A stretch of 64,000 bases of DNA from positions 14,432,001 to 14,496,000 of the forward strand of contig NC_084813.1 of assembly GCF_963583255.1 (NCBI RefSeq). The letters are read 5' to 3'. This stretch comes from Pyrus communis (taxonomy: Eukaryota > Streptophyta > Magnoliopsida > Rosales > Rosaceae). Both the position numbers and the translations under genes were made by a program. This document shows positions 10,361 through 19,759 of the stretch, one piece after another; the stretch's first letter is position 1, and the number at the start of each line of letters is the position of its first letter. The notes under the pieces were generated by a model. The model had not been told where the DNA came from and ran no database searches. It saw nothing but the letters and a program-made list of their open reading frames with translations.

Positions 10361-10361
<1 letters not shown>

Positions 10362-10809
10362 TACACACTTGTAATTTCTTGAAAATCAATGAACATGCTT
10401 TGTTTTATTTAGTGTATTATGCTAAATACAGATAAAACATATACATCACCGTCCATCATCATTTTTTTTTTATTCTTTTCTTTGCTTTCGGTGGCGCTGA
10501 TCCACCATTCATTTATATATATATTTCAGATGGTGCCAGAAGCACCACCATTGTTTTTTTCTTTCTTTTTTTATTATATATACATTTTCTTTTCTTTTTG
10601 CACATGGTTCCAGAAGCACCATCATTGTTTTTATTATATATATATATATATTTTTTTTCTTTGCTTTCGGTGGTATGATCCACCAAGATAGATCCCTTTT
10701 TTTTTTTTTTTTTTTAATAATATTTTTTTTATATAAATATTCCCTGCAGGGAGGAAATGCAGAGGAGCTTGGAGTAGTAGGAGGTAAGAGACGGAGAAAG
10801 TCTTTGGGT
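10361..10809. other. Low-complexity T-rich and TA-rich spacer
   Basis: This spacer holds T-rich tracts, (TA)n runs and two copies of a CTTTGCTTTCGGTGG segment (near 10480 and 10660), interspersed with two AGAAGCACCA segments. No credible coding region was found. It separates the antisense gene from the 62-bp tandem repeat. Confidence 0.6.
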
Positions 10810-11106
10810 GTGAGTTGACAAACTTTGATTTTGTCAATCACATTCAAAGGCAGCAGCAGAGGCAAGAAGATGTGAGTTGACAAACTTTGTTTTTGTTAAT
10901 CACATTCACAGGCAGCAGCAGAGGCGAGCAGATGTGAGTTGACAAACTTTGTTTTTGTTAATCACATTCACAGGCAGCAGCAGAGGCAAGCAGATGTGAG
11001 TTGACAAACTTTGTTTTTGTTAATCACATTCACAGGCAGCAGCAGAGGCAAGCAGATGTGAGTTGACAAACTTTGTTTTTGTTAATCACATTCACAGGCA
11101 GCAGCC
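10810..11106. repeat. 62-bp tandem repeat, about five copies
   Basis: Units begin GTGAGTTGACAAACTTTG at 10810, 10872, 10934, 10996 and 11058, a constant 62-bp period. The last unit stops after about 49 bp, where the sequence diverges at GCAGCCATGG. Units 2-5 are nearly identical and unit 1 differs at several bases, so expansion is recent. It lies in the 3' region of element A. Confidence 0.92.
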
Positions 11107-11830
11107 ATGGCGGAAGTGCAGAAGCAGCCAGAGCTTGAAGCAGAGTGTAAGGCGTCGAGTTTGAAGACCAGCTAGTCGTTTGACAGCGGTCAATGAAGCT
11201 CTTCGTTAATTTTGATCATGGTGGCTAGGGTGACGAGCTTGATGAGGCAAGAAATGGAGCACGGTCGTGAGGAGGTTGGTGGACGAAGGAAGGCTAAAGA
11301 GCTGAGAACGCCATCCGTGAGTCCAATGACTGCGGCCTACTCCCTCTTCTCAGCCAACAACAGCAGAAGGGAGTCCCCAGGGATCTAAGACGTGGCGAAC
11401 CGACACTAAACCAAGTCACAACCTTCAAGTCAAGTAACCGAGCTTGAAGATGGAAAGCATGAATCCTCTTGTGCAACATCAACAACCTCTACAAGATCTT
11501 CGACCTTCGAAGCACAGAAACTGCGCAAGCATTGCACAGCCACTACACACCCGTTATACTGCCTATCGTCGATGTTGAGCTTGAAGCGGAGGAGTTGCAG
11601 CAAATGGTGGCGATCCTCGTCGGTCTCGCGGGGGCCAGTAGTCGAGTACACTGAGGGACAAACTTCCAATCCCAGCCAGGAAGAACCTCTCCCAGAGGCT
11701 AAGGTCCATCTGTCCCGGCGGGGCAGTCAGTGCATAACCCACTGTATCACCACAATCCAACTTCATCTTGGACAGGCGAAGATAGCCTGCGAGGCAGCTC
11801 AACCCGAATTCTCGCTGTGTGGGTCTGTGT
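11107..11830 (-). other. Unidentified GC-rich segment, probably captured host sequence
   Basis: Base composition is higher in G+C than the surrounding retroelement sequence, like the arginine decarboxylase piece it adjoins. Frames of 60-110 codons exist on both strands, but none was recognised. The minus-strand text after the decarboxylase homology ends at 11831 does not match that family. It could be another captured exon or UTR. Confidence 0.4.
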
Positions 11831-12604
11831 TTTCCCCTTCTCGCCCGACGTCGAACCAAAATGGCCCGAATGCTTGGTCTTGAGCTTAGCGCGGACGCCA
11901 ATCACAGGTCGAACGCCGAGCTTCTGACTAAAATCAACGACCAAATCGAGCTCCTCCTCTTGCTCGAGAACAATCACGGTTTTCAAGGCGAGCTTGCGAG
12001 CAAACAGCGCCAGAGAAATGTATTCCAAGTCTTTGAACCCATTGCAGATGAGAAGGGCATCGGGATTACCTTTGCATAAGCAGCTCATGGCCAAGAGGAG
12101 CCCCGGCTTCGACCCGGCTTCCAGTCCGAACCGGAACGGCGATCCAAACTTCACAATGTCCTCCACGACGAATCGGTCCTGGTTGCATTTCATCGGGTAC
12201 ACGCCCTGGTGGTGGGAGCCGTAGTCGTGGGACCGGATCGCCAGATCGAAGGCGCCCTGGAGCGACTCGAGCCGGTTCTTGAGCACATCGGGCAGGCGAA
12301 CAATGAGCAGTAGCTGCAACCCGAGCCCGCAGTCCGGTTTCGTATCCGAAACCTTCTTCACGATCTTCAGCAGATCGATCTCCTGGTGCGGCAGAGTCGC
12401 CTTCCCGTGAGGACGGACGGCAACGTTGCCGGAGGAATTGACGGTGAAGTAGGGCCCACCCCAGGCGTCGATTCGGTAGAGGTCGATCGAGAGGGACGGG
12501 GACCAATGGGAATTGTCGGCGGCGGAAGGCACAATGGCAAGTGGGTTTTGCTCCTCCTGCGATTTGGATTCTGGGTTTTCTGGGATTTGGGAGTTGGTGG
12601 CCAT
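11831..12604 (-). pseudogene. ADC: Captured arginine decarboxylase fragment (N-terminal half)
   Basis: An open minus-strand frame starting with ATG at 12604 gives 258 residues typical of plant arginine decarboxylase. Visible motifs are [38 protein letters not shown], the pyridoxal-phosphate lysine motif [17 protein letters not shown] (Lys about 139), [15 protein letters not shown] and [16 protein letters not shown]. Plant enzymes have about 700 residues and make agmatine for polyamine synthesis. The match stops after GEKGK, and 27 unrelated codons follow before a stop. The substrate-binding and C-terminal domains are missing, so no activity is expected. It lies inside element A in the element's sense direction and ends a chain of host fragments. 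Plant ADC genes usually lack introns, so the route of capture (RNA or DNA) cannot be read here. Confidence 0.88.
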
Positions 12605-12693
12605 TTTGCTAGGCTTTTGGTGGAGAGACTGAGAGCTGGACGTTGAAGATAAGCAAATGGCTGCCTCTGGTTTGCTTCCTTCGTCTCTCAGTC

Positions 12694-12897
12694 ACTCCTC
12701 TTTCTCTCTCCGAAATTCAAAATCTCGCCCGATTCGGGCTTCAACGAATGCGAATTGGAATTCGAATTCTTCACGCTGCTCCTGTCATATCCGTTGTAGT
12801 CGGAGAAATTGAGCTCCCTGGGGAAGAAGCTCTGCGTCTGCTGTTGTTGTACTTGAACCGGGCTTGGGTTCTCGGATAAGCTACTGGAGCTCGGGAG
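12694..12897 (-). pseudogene. Captured MYC2-type bHLH transcription factor fragment
   Basis: A minus-strand frame contains a block characteristic of jasmonate-signalling MYC2-type factors: a Ser/Gln-rich lead (SLSENPSPVQVQQQQTQ), then FFPRELNFSDYNGYD and LKPESGEILNFGERKRS. In MYC2-like proteins this lies between the N-terminal MYC domain and the DNA-binding bHLH region. Neither of those domains is present. The fragment is fused upstream to the RS-repeat piece and followed downstream by the decarboxylase piece, all on one strand. It is a captured internal fragment, not a gene. Confidence 0.72.
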
Positions 12898-13186
12898 TAG
12901 ACAGTGAGTGAGATCTTCGAAGCTTTGATGTTCCCCTGATTGGTGAAGGGGAATCATGCTGAATAGGAGATGAACTTCGATCATGCGGAGATGGAGACCT
13001 ATGCAGAGGAGTTGGTGACCTCCTGCTACGAACTGGTGACCTATGCTGCAAGGGAGACACATACCGATCCCGTGTATTCAATGGGGATCTTCGATAAGAC
13101 CGTCGTACAGGCGAGGGTGATCTGCGATGCACAGGTGAGTGAGATCTGCTACGTCGCAAAGGAGAGGGCGACCTGCGACGTCGCAC
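12898..13186 (-). pseudogene. Captured RS-repeat (SRRM1/SR splicing factor-like) fragment
   Basis: About 95 codons of Arg-Ser-Pro repeats (RRRRSPSPLRRSRSHSPVHR, SPLQHRSPVRSRRSPTPLHR, LRRSHSLSTP) match the RS domain of plant serine/arginine repetitive matrix or SR proteins. Those are nuclear proteins of pre-mRNA splicing. No RRM or PWI domain is present. Several Arg positions of the repeat have become His or other residues, suggesting relaxed constraint. It is the most upstream captured fragment in the sense direction of element A. The assignment to SRRM1 within RS proteins is tentative. Confidence 0.6.
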
Positions 13187-13762
13187 AGGTGAGGGCGATC
13201 TGCGGCGACGGACAGGGGAGGGTGATAGGTGACTGCGAAGAGAGAGAGAGAGAGAGAGAGAGGAAGCTGGAGCTTTTTTTTTTTAGATCTGTGGAATTGC
13301 AACTAGAATTGCAATACTGCAGTTAAAGATCCGAGCTTTTCTCTGAATATTTTATTTTGGGGGTCATTGGAGCATTGGGAAGCTCCTCCTTCTGCCATTT
13401 TTTTTTTTTTTTTTTTTTTGATAGAGAATATATATATATTTTTTTTTAATACATAGTAACATATGTATTTTTTTTTTCTTTTTTTGGATAGAGAATATAT
13501 ATATATATATATATTTTTAATACATAGTAACATATGTATTTTTTTTTCTTTTCTTTTGTAATAAAATTGACTTTCTTTAATGAAACATTTATTTATTTAT
13601 TTTGATGTGACTGTACTTGAAGTTTTGAAGCTTCAAGTTGCCTACGTACTCTTCCAAAGAAGAGATCAAGTCATAACGTAGTTCAAATGAGTGATGGTTT
13701 TGATGATAATTTTGCCGTACACAGTTTATGCTCTTGCGGGCCAGGAGCGTGGTGCGTTTGCT
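13187..13762. other. Simple-sequence spacer and 3' flank of element A pol
   Basis: It contains a (GA)n run at about 13234-13261, a T run near 13399-13419 and two similar blocks of TA repeats plus TAATACATAGTAACATATGTATT (13430-13470 and 13490-13540). The last 140 bp adjoin the pol stop codon and look like ordinary 3' untranslated sequence of the element. Confidence 0.6.
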
Positions 13763-16700
13763 TTAGGGGTAGTAGCGCTTCAAAAATCTGCCGTTGATGG
13801 GGCCGATCTCCAACCCGTCTTCTGCCATGATTAAGTAGGCGCCATTGGTGTAGATCTCTTGTATTACGTAGGGTCCATCCCACTTTGATGTGAACTTGCT
13901 TTTTGTCTTATGAGTTGTAATGATAGGCCTACGCAATGCCAGCACGAGATCTCCGGCTTGGAAAGACCTTGGGCGGACTTTCTTGTTGAATGCCTTGGCT
14001 AACCGTGCTTGGTAGCATTCCAAGTGTTGTTGAGCTTCGAGCCTTCTCTCATCCAGCGCTTCCAACTCCTGAAGGCGCAACTTTGCATTTTCTTCATCAG
14101 TCAAGCCTTCTTGTATAGCCATCCTTAGTGAGGGGATTTGACTTTCAAGCGGTAGAACAGCTTCTACGCCATATACGAGAGAATAAGGTGTAGCTTGGGT
14201 AGGAGTCCTATGTGTAGTCCTATATGCCCAAAGTGCTTCACTTATTCTTTCATGCCAGTCTCTCTTTGTTCGGCCGATTACCTTTTTCAGGAGGTTGCAC
14301 AGCGTCTTGTTGAATGCTTCCGCGAGGCCGTTGGCCGGAGCATGATACATGGAAGACTTGTGCTGCTTGAACTTGTATTTGTCGCAAAGCTCGTCCACGA
14401 GTCGGTTGGAGAACTGTTTTCCGTTGTCAGTGATAATGTAGCGAGGCACCCCATATCGGTGGATGATATGCTCCTTGATGAAACGAACAACAGTTTCCTT
14501 TTTTACTTCCCTTAAAGGTATGGCTTCAGCCCACTTGGAGAAGTAATCTGTTGCAGCTAGGATGTAAGCTTCCCCTGCAGATGACTTTGGCGTAATTGGT
14601 CCTACAACGTCCAATCCCCATGCGTCGAACGGCCATGAAGCAACTGTAGGGTGTAATGGTTCAGGCGGTTGATGTATGAAGTTGGCGTGGAATTGGCAGG
14701 CTTGGCACCTTTTGGCGTGTTCCAGGCAGTCCTTCACCATGCTCGGCCAGTAGTAACCCATTCTTTTAAGCTGGAAATGTAGCTTTGGTCCAGATTGATG
14801 TGCCCCACACACACCTGAATGTGCTTCTTCCATGGCTTGATTAACTTCTTCCTCACCTAGGCATCTCAGGAGCAATCCTTCAAAAGAGCGTCGGTAGAGT
14901 GTTCCTTTGTAGTAAAGGAAGCGAGGTGCTCGTCGACGTATTTCGGAACGGTGTCTAAGATCATCTGGAAGCTTTCCGTGCTCTAAGTAGTCAATCAGCG
15001 GCTGTCTCCACTTTTCAGCATCGACTGGAAGTACTGAGATGACATTTGTATCATCTAGTGACATTTCATTAACGAGCGGAATCACCCATCTTTGGCAAAC
15101 TGGCACGTCTGCAACTTCATCTTTTCCTAGTGTCATACTCGAGGCTAGATTGGCGAGAGCGTCTGCCATTTGATTTTCCTTTCTTGGCACATGTTCTAGT
15201 GTCACAGCTTCGAACCTTTGTAGCAGTTGGGTCGCTAACCGGAAGTATGGGACGAGATCATCTTTCCTCACCTCATATTCAGTTAAGAGTTGATTGATTA
15301 TGAGCTTGGAATCGCCATATACCTCAAGAGCTGTGATTTCCATGTTGATCGCCATTTGGAGCCCGATGATCAATGCTTGGTACTCAGCAACATTGTTGGA
15401 GCATAGCTCATTCAATTGGAAGGAGTAAGGTAGTATGTGCCTTTGTGGTGACATGAATACTACTCCTGCCCCTGCTCCGTCTGCTCGTGCGGATCCGTCG
15501 AAGAACATCGTCCATGTCGGGAAGATGTCGATGTAGAACACCTCCTCGTCAGGCAAGTCATCTGAGATTTTCCAATCAGCCGGGATTGGATGATCGGCAA
15601 GGAAGTCTGCTAGCGCTTGTCCCTTGACGGCTTTAGCTGGGACGTAGATGATCTCATATTGATTAAGAAGCAAAGCCCATTTAGCGAGTCGCCCTGTCAA
15701 GACTGGCTTAGTCATAACGTATTTGACAGGGTCGGCTTTAGCAACCAAGTGGATGGTGTAAGCATGCATGTAATGTCTGAGTTTCTGAATGGCAAACACC
15801 AAAGCGAGGCACATCTTTTCTATTGGGGAATAGTTCAACTCAGCGCCGGTGAGAGTTCGACTGAGGTAGTATAGTGCTCCTTCTCTTTGGGATTCATTCT
15901 CTTGCGCCAAGAGTGCTCCGATTGAACTTTCCTGAGCAGCAATATACAATATGAGTGGTTTCCCGGGCACAGGTGCCCTCAGGACAGGTGGACTTGACAA
16001 ATATTTCTTTATGCTTTCAAAAGCATTATGGCATGCTTTGTCCCATACGAATGGAACATCTTTCTTCATAAGGCGACTAAACGGTTGACAACGCCCTGCG
16101 AGGTTGGAGATGAAGCGTCTGATGAAGGCTAGCCGTCCTTGTAGACTTTTCAGCTCGTGCAGGTTTCTTGGCTCGGGCATGCTTTGAATGGCCTTGATCT
16201 TTGATTGGTCTACTTCAATACCACGGTGCTTGACGATGAAGCCGAGGAATTTTCCAGAGGTGACGCCAAACGCACACTTTAACGGGTTCATCTTGAGGTT
16301 GTATTTTCGCAGCCTTTCGAACACTATTCGCAGATCCTTCAAGTGTTCTGATCTTTTCTTCGTCTTAACCACCACATCATCTACGTAACATTCTACGTTT
16401 TTGTGTAGCATGTCATTGAAGATTTTCTGCATTGCGCGTTGATACGTAGCTCCAGCGTTCTTTAGACCAAAGGGCATTACCTTGTAGCAGTAGATACCTT
16501 TTGGAGTACGAAAAGCTGTTAGTTCCTCGTCTTCGAGGGCCATGCGAATTTGATTGTACCCAGAAGAGCCATCCATGAATGATAATGCCTCATGGCCAGT
16601 GGTTGCATCCACCATGATTTCAATGATTGGCAAGGGGAAGTCATCCTTTGGGCAAGCATCGTTGAGGTCCCGGAAGTCTACGCAAACACGTATTTGTCCT

Positions 16701-17152
16701 GATTTTTTAAGGACAATGACGATGTTGGAGATCCACTTGGGGTATTGCACTTCTCGAATAAAGCCTGCTTCGATTAGCTTGTCGATCTCGACCTCGATTT
16801 GTGGGATAAGCTCAGATCGATAGCGTCTTTGAGTTTGCTTTATCGGCCGTGTTCCAGGCCTGACTGCAAGATGATGAACAGCGATGATAGGGTCCAGGCC
16901 GGGCATTTCTTTGTAGGTCCAGGCAAAGACGTCTTTGTACTCTAACAACAACTGATAATACTCCTCTATCTCATATGTACTTAATAATGCACTTACGAAG
17001 ATAGGTTTTGGTTCCTTGCTTGTACCTAAGTTGAGTTCCTTGAGATCATCGATTGTGGCTTGCCCCCCATCTTCGAGCTGTGGTGGTGCAGCAGTGACAT
17101 CTTCCTCGGGGATTTCGTCTTCTTTACCTTCTTGAACCGTGACGTGGAAAAC
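13763..17152 (-). CDS. Element A pol: RT, RNase H, archaeal-type RNase H, integrase (5' part cut by B)
   Basis: A long open minus-strand frame of about 1,129 codons. Residue numbers are for the open frame, whose first 7 come from the LTR of B. RT has DFRDLNDACPKDDFPLP and catalytic YVDD (263-266). The original RNase H follows (about 405-525); its usual first TDAS-type motif reads IAAQES, so it looks catalytically dead. A second RNase H (553-680) has FFDGSARADGAGAG, AEYQA, YGDSK and MADAL, the archaeal-type domain of Tat elements. Integrase has a zinc-binding region with HSGVCGAH and CQAC, and a DDE triad (D855, D916, E952). It ends GRFLKRYYP then stop. Catalytic residues are present, but insertion of B separates it from protease and gag, so the copy is disabled. 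Confidence 0.93.
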   Translation of the reverse strand, partial: VFHVTVQEGKEDEIPEEDVTAAPPQLEDGGQATIDDLKELNLGTSKEPKPIFVSALLSTYEIEEYYQLLLEYKDVFAWTYKEMPGLDPIIAVHHLAVRPGTRPIKQTQRRYRSELIPQIEVEIDKLIEAGFIREVQYPKWISNIVIVLKKSGQIRVCVDFRDLNDACPKDDFPLPIIEIMVDATTGHEALSFMDGSSGYNQIRMALEDEELTAFRTPKGIYCYKVMPFGLKNAGATYQRAMQKIFNDMLHKNVECYVDDVVVKTKKRSEHLKDLRIVFERLRKYNLKMNPLKCAFGVTSGKFLGFIVKHRGIEVDQSKIKAIQSMPEPRNLHELKSLQGRLAFIRRFISNLAGRCQPFSRLMKKDVPFVWDKACHNAFESIKKYLSSPPVLRAPVPGKPLILYIAAQESSIGALLAQENESQREGALYYLSRTLTGAELNYSPIEKMCLALVFAIQKLRHYMHAYTIHLVAKADPVKYVMTKPVLTGRLAKWALLLNQYEIIYVPAKAVKGQALADFLADHPIPADWKISDDLPDEEVFYIDIFPTWTMFFDGSARADGAGAGVVFMSPQRHILPYSFQLNELCSNNVAEYQALIIGLQMAINMEITALEVYGDSKLIINQLLTEYEVRKDDLVPYFRLATQLLQRFEAVTLEHVPRKENQMADALANLASSMTLGKDEVADVPVCQRWVIPLVNEMSLDDTNVISVLPVDAEKWRQPLIDYLEHGKLPDDLRHRSEIRRRAPRFLYYKGTLYRRSFEGLLLRCLGEEEVNQAMEEAHSGVCGAHQSGPKLHFQLKRMGYYWPSMVKDCLEHAKRCQACQFHANFIHQPPEPLHPTVASWPFDAWGLDVVGPITPKSSAGEAYILAATDYFSKWAEAIPLREVKKETVVRFIKEHIIHRYGVPRYIITDNGKQFSNRLVDELCDKYKFKQHKSSMYHAPANGLAEAFNKTLCNLLKKVIGRTKRDWHERISEALWAYRTTHRTPTQATPYSLVYGVEAVLPLESQIPSLRMAIQEGLTDEENAKLRLQELEALDERRLEAQQHLECYQARLAKAFNKKVRPRSFQAGDLVLALRRPIITTHKTKSKFTSKWDGPYVIQEIYTNGAYLIMAEDGLEIGPINGRFLKRYYP
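17148..17152. repeat. Target-site duplication of element B, left (AAAAC)
   Basis: AAAAC precedes TGATGCGAG at the left LTR of B and recurs at 27706-27710 after the right LTR. Joining across the duplication restores the pol reading direction of A. Confidence 0.9.
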
Positions 17153-19744
17153 TGATGCGAGATTTATACGCACACAAATTAAACCCTCTTTTTATCAATT
17201 GTAGTATAGGTGCAAGTAGGGATCGTTCTGGACCGGGGATTAGGAGGGATTGTTAATCACTTGGATTTGACTTAAACACGTAAAAACATAATATAAAACA
17301 CTAAACTAGACTCAAAGAATGTAAAACTAAACTTTAAAACATTAAAACAAATCAAAAGACTCAAAATGCTTTTAAAAACACAAACTAAAATGCTATACTA
17401 AACTCGAAGAATTCAAAACTAAAAATAAGAAAGATTAAGACTAAGACTTAAACGAAATATGGGGGGATTGATTTTGGACGAATTTAAACTAAAATGGATA
17501 GATTGTAAAGAAAACAAATTGTAAATATGAAATTGACGGAAATGATTGGATGGTATGGCTAGCTAAGGGGTTCATCTCCATACATGTTACACTTGCATAA
17601 TAAAATGATTTCCAATTGCATTTCAATAAACCATGAATTCTCAACACCCCGGGTTAATTAGGTCCGCTTAAATTAACCGTCAAGTTTTCCTTAAGTTAAT
17701 GAATTGGATGATTGCATACGACAACCCAAAGCATTCCTCACAAATTCCCTACATGAATTGCATAATAGAGAAACAAGCAAGAATCATTAAGCATCATGAA
17801 AACTATAAGTGTTGACGAGGCATTCGTTACTATGATTGCATGAAACTTATGCCAAGAATTCGTTTAACGCGATTGTTTATAAGAAACCTCCACTACTTGT
17901 GAATATAAGTTCATAACGATTAGGTGAAACTCACTTATATTCTAGCGTCATATTCATGCATGAAAATTAAGTGTACACTCTTAATAAACATACATAAATA
18001 AGTTATCAATCAAACGGTTAAACAAATTGAATCCACAACTTATGAAACACAATTAGAAGTAATCAAATCAAAATGCAAGCATAAACATATATTTCGAATC
18101 CCCCCCTAGCTAAAGGGGGGTTTAGTTCCTCATACAAAACAAAGAGAATTGAAATTAAACATTGAAATCAAAGAAACGCCTAAACATTCCAACAACTCAA
18201 ACTTGAATTGTATGAATGTTTAGGCCCTCTTCTCTTCCTCTTTATTGTAGCATAAGGTCTAGGGATAATTGGTTTGGGGGATGGAAGTGTGGAATGGAAA
18301 AGGAGTGGTGGAGAAGTGGAAGGGGAATGGAAAAATGGTTGGTGTTTGGATTAGTAGGGAGGGGGGACTCACGGCTAAGGAAAGAATGGAAGTGTTTGAG
18401 GGGTGTTGTGTTGTGAATGAGATGTTTTGAATGATGGGAATGCAAGGGTATTTATAGGAGGAGTGGAGATGTATATGGCTATTTGTTTAAGGTGTTTGTG
18501 TGGAGGAATGATGGAGAATTGCATGTGGAATGGCTGCAATGATGAAGAATGAAAGCTGGAAAATAAAAGGGAAAGCTGGAAATCTGAAAATGCAAATGGG
18601 AATCCTGAAATGCAAAGGTGGCCACGGTTTTGAGTGTGTTTTGTGTTGGAAATGCATGTGAATGCATGTGAATGTTGTTTGTGTGAAGTGTGTGTGGGTT
18701 AAAGAGTGAATGGTGGTGTAATGATGAAGTGTGATGGCTGAAAATGTCAAGGGAAATGCATGTGATTGCATGGCAAAGAATTTCAGGATGCATGTGTGTG
18801 TTGAATGGTTTCTTGGTGAGGGATGTGAAGTGGTTGAATGTGGTGCAATGATAATGTTTTGTGGCTGAATTGGTGGTGGAATTATGATGGGAGTGCATAT
18901 GATTAAAGAGTGGGAGTGCATGTGGGTGAATGTGAAGGGAATGCATGTGTTGATGACTAGGTTAGTGGGTGGAAATCTGAAAATGGCATAAGGGAATGGG
19001 AGCTCACGGTTTTGAGTTGTTTGTTTGTGTGAAGTGTGTGTGAATGCATGTGAAGATGCTAATAAATAATGCATGTAGGGTTAGGAAATAAAATCATAAC
19101 TTAAAGGGAGATGATTAAAGGGTGTTGAAAGGTTTGAAATGCATGTGTTGAATTGGTGGTTGAATGATGAAAGAATAAGTGAATGATTATGATAAGTGTA
19201 TGATATGTTAAGTGATAAATGAATGATATGTTAAGTGATAAATGAATGATATGTGGTGAGTGATAAGTGAATGGAAGTGAATGGTTTGATAAGTGAATGA
19301 TATGATAAGTGAATGCTTATAATAAGTGAATGATATGATAAATGAATGCTTTAAGTGTTTAAAATAGGGAACAAAGCCCTTCCTTGCATGGCAAGGAAGG
19401 GAGACACAAGGAAACACACGACAATGTCCTAAGGTTGCAAGGAATGTTGTTTTTGTGTTCTAAAATGCGTAGGAGTCTTCAATGATGCTTAAACATGAGG
19501 TCTTTTAGGATTTAACTTTCCTACTTCAAGTCTTTAATTTCGTCCATCCTCTTGGCTCCAAGCATATGATATCCATTCCAATCTCTAATTTGCTCCAAAA
19601 GGCTCCAAAAGGCATCCTTTTGCATACCTTGCCCTTAGAACCTGAAAACACACAAAAGAAGCATAAAGGACTAAAATAACTAGAGAAACATAACGTAAAT
19701 GCACGAGAACAAGCCATTTAAGTCGCATGAATATGCTCCTATCA
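17153..19744 (-). repeat. 3' LTR of element B (2592 bp)
   Basis: TGATGCGAGA...TCCTATCA on the plus strand. Compared by eye with the right LTR it shows at least two base differences (ATTGG/AATGG near 17545, AAGAAACC/AAGCAACC near 17883) and lacks a 25-bp duplication. A TATA-like signal (GTATTTATAG on the plus strand) is near 18450. Repeats around ATAAGTGAATGATATG occupy 19150-19345. Frames inside it are LTR artefacts. Confidence 0.92.
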
Positions 19745-19759
19745 AATACCCCCACACTT
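19745..19759 (-). other. Polypurine tract of element B
   Basis: The minus strand reads AAGTGTGGGGGTATT directly before the LTR start TGATAGGAGC. It is identical to the tract at 55621-55635 in element C. Confidence 0.85.

Noticed and set aside
10419..10883. Frames on both strands in the T-rich and TA-rich spacer of A
   Set aside because: Phe/Tyr/Ile- and Lys-rich translations of simple sequence.
12066..12506. Minus-strand alternative frame overlapping the arginine decarboxylase piece
   Set aside because: A shadow of the GC-rich coding sequence in another frame; the decarboxylase motifs are in the frame starting at 12604.
12657..12879. Plus-strand frame starting [19 protein letters not shown] opposite the MYC2-type piece
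   Set aside because: Looks transit-peptide-like at first, but the opposite strand carries the conserved FFPRELNFSD and SGEILNFGE blocks, so this is a shadow frame.
18479..19074. Long His/Ser/Thr-rich minus-strand frames in the LTRs of B (also 26415-27010)
   Set aside because: They lie wholly within the LTR, derive from ATGCATGTGAA-type repeats, and overlap each other in two frames.
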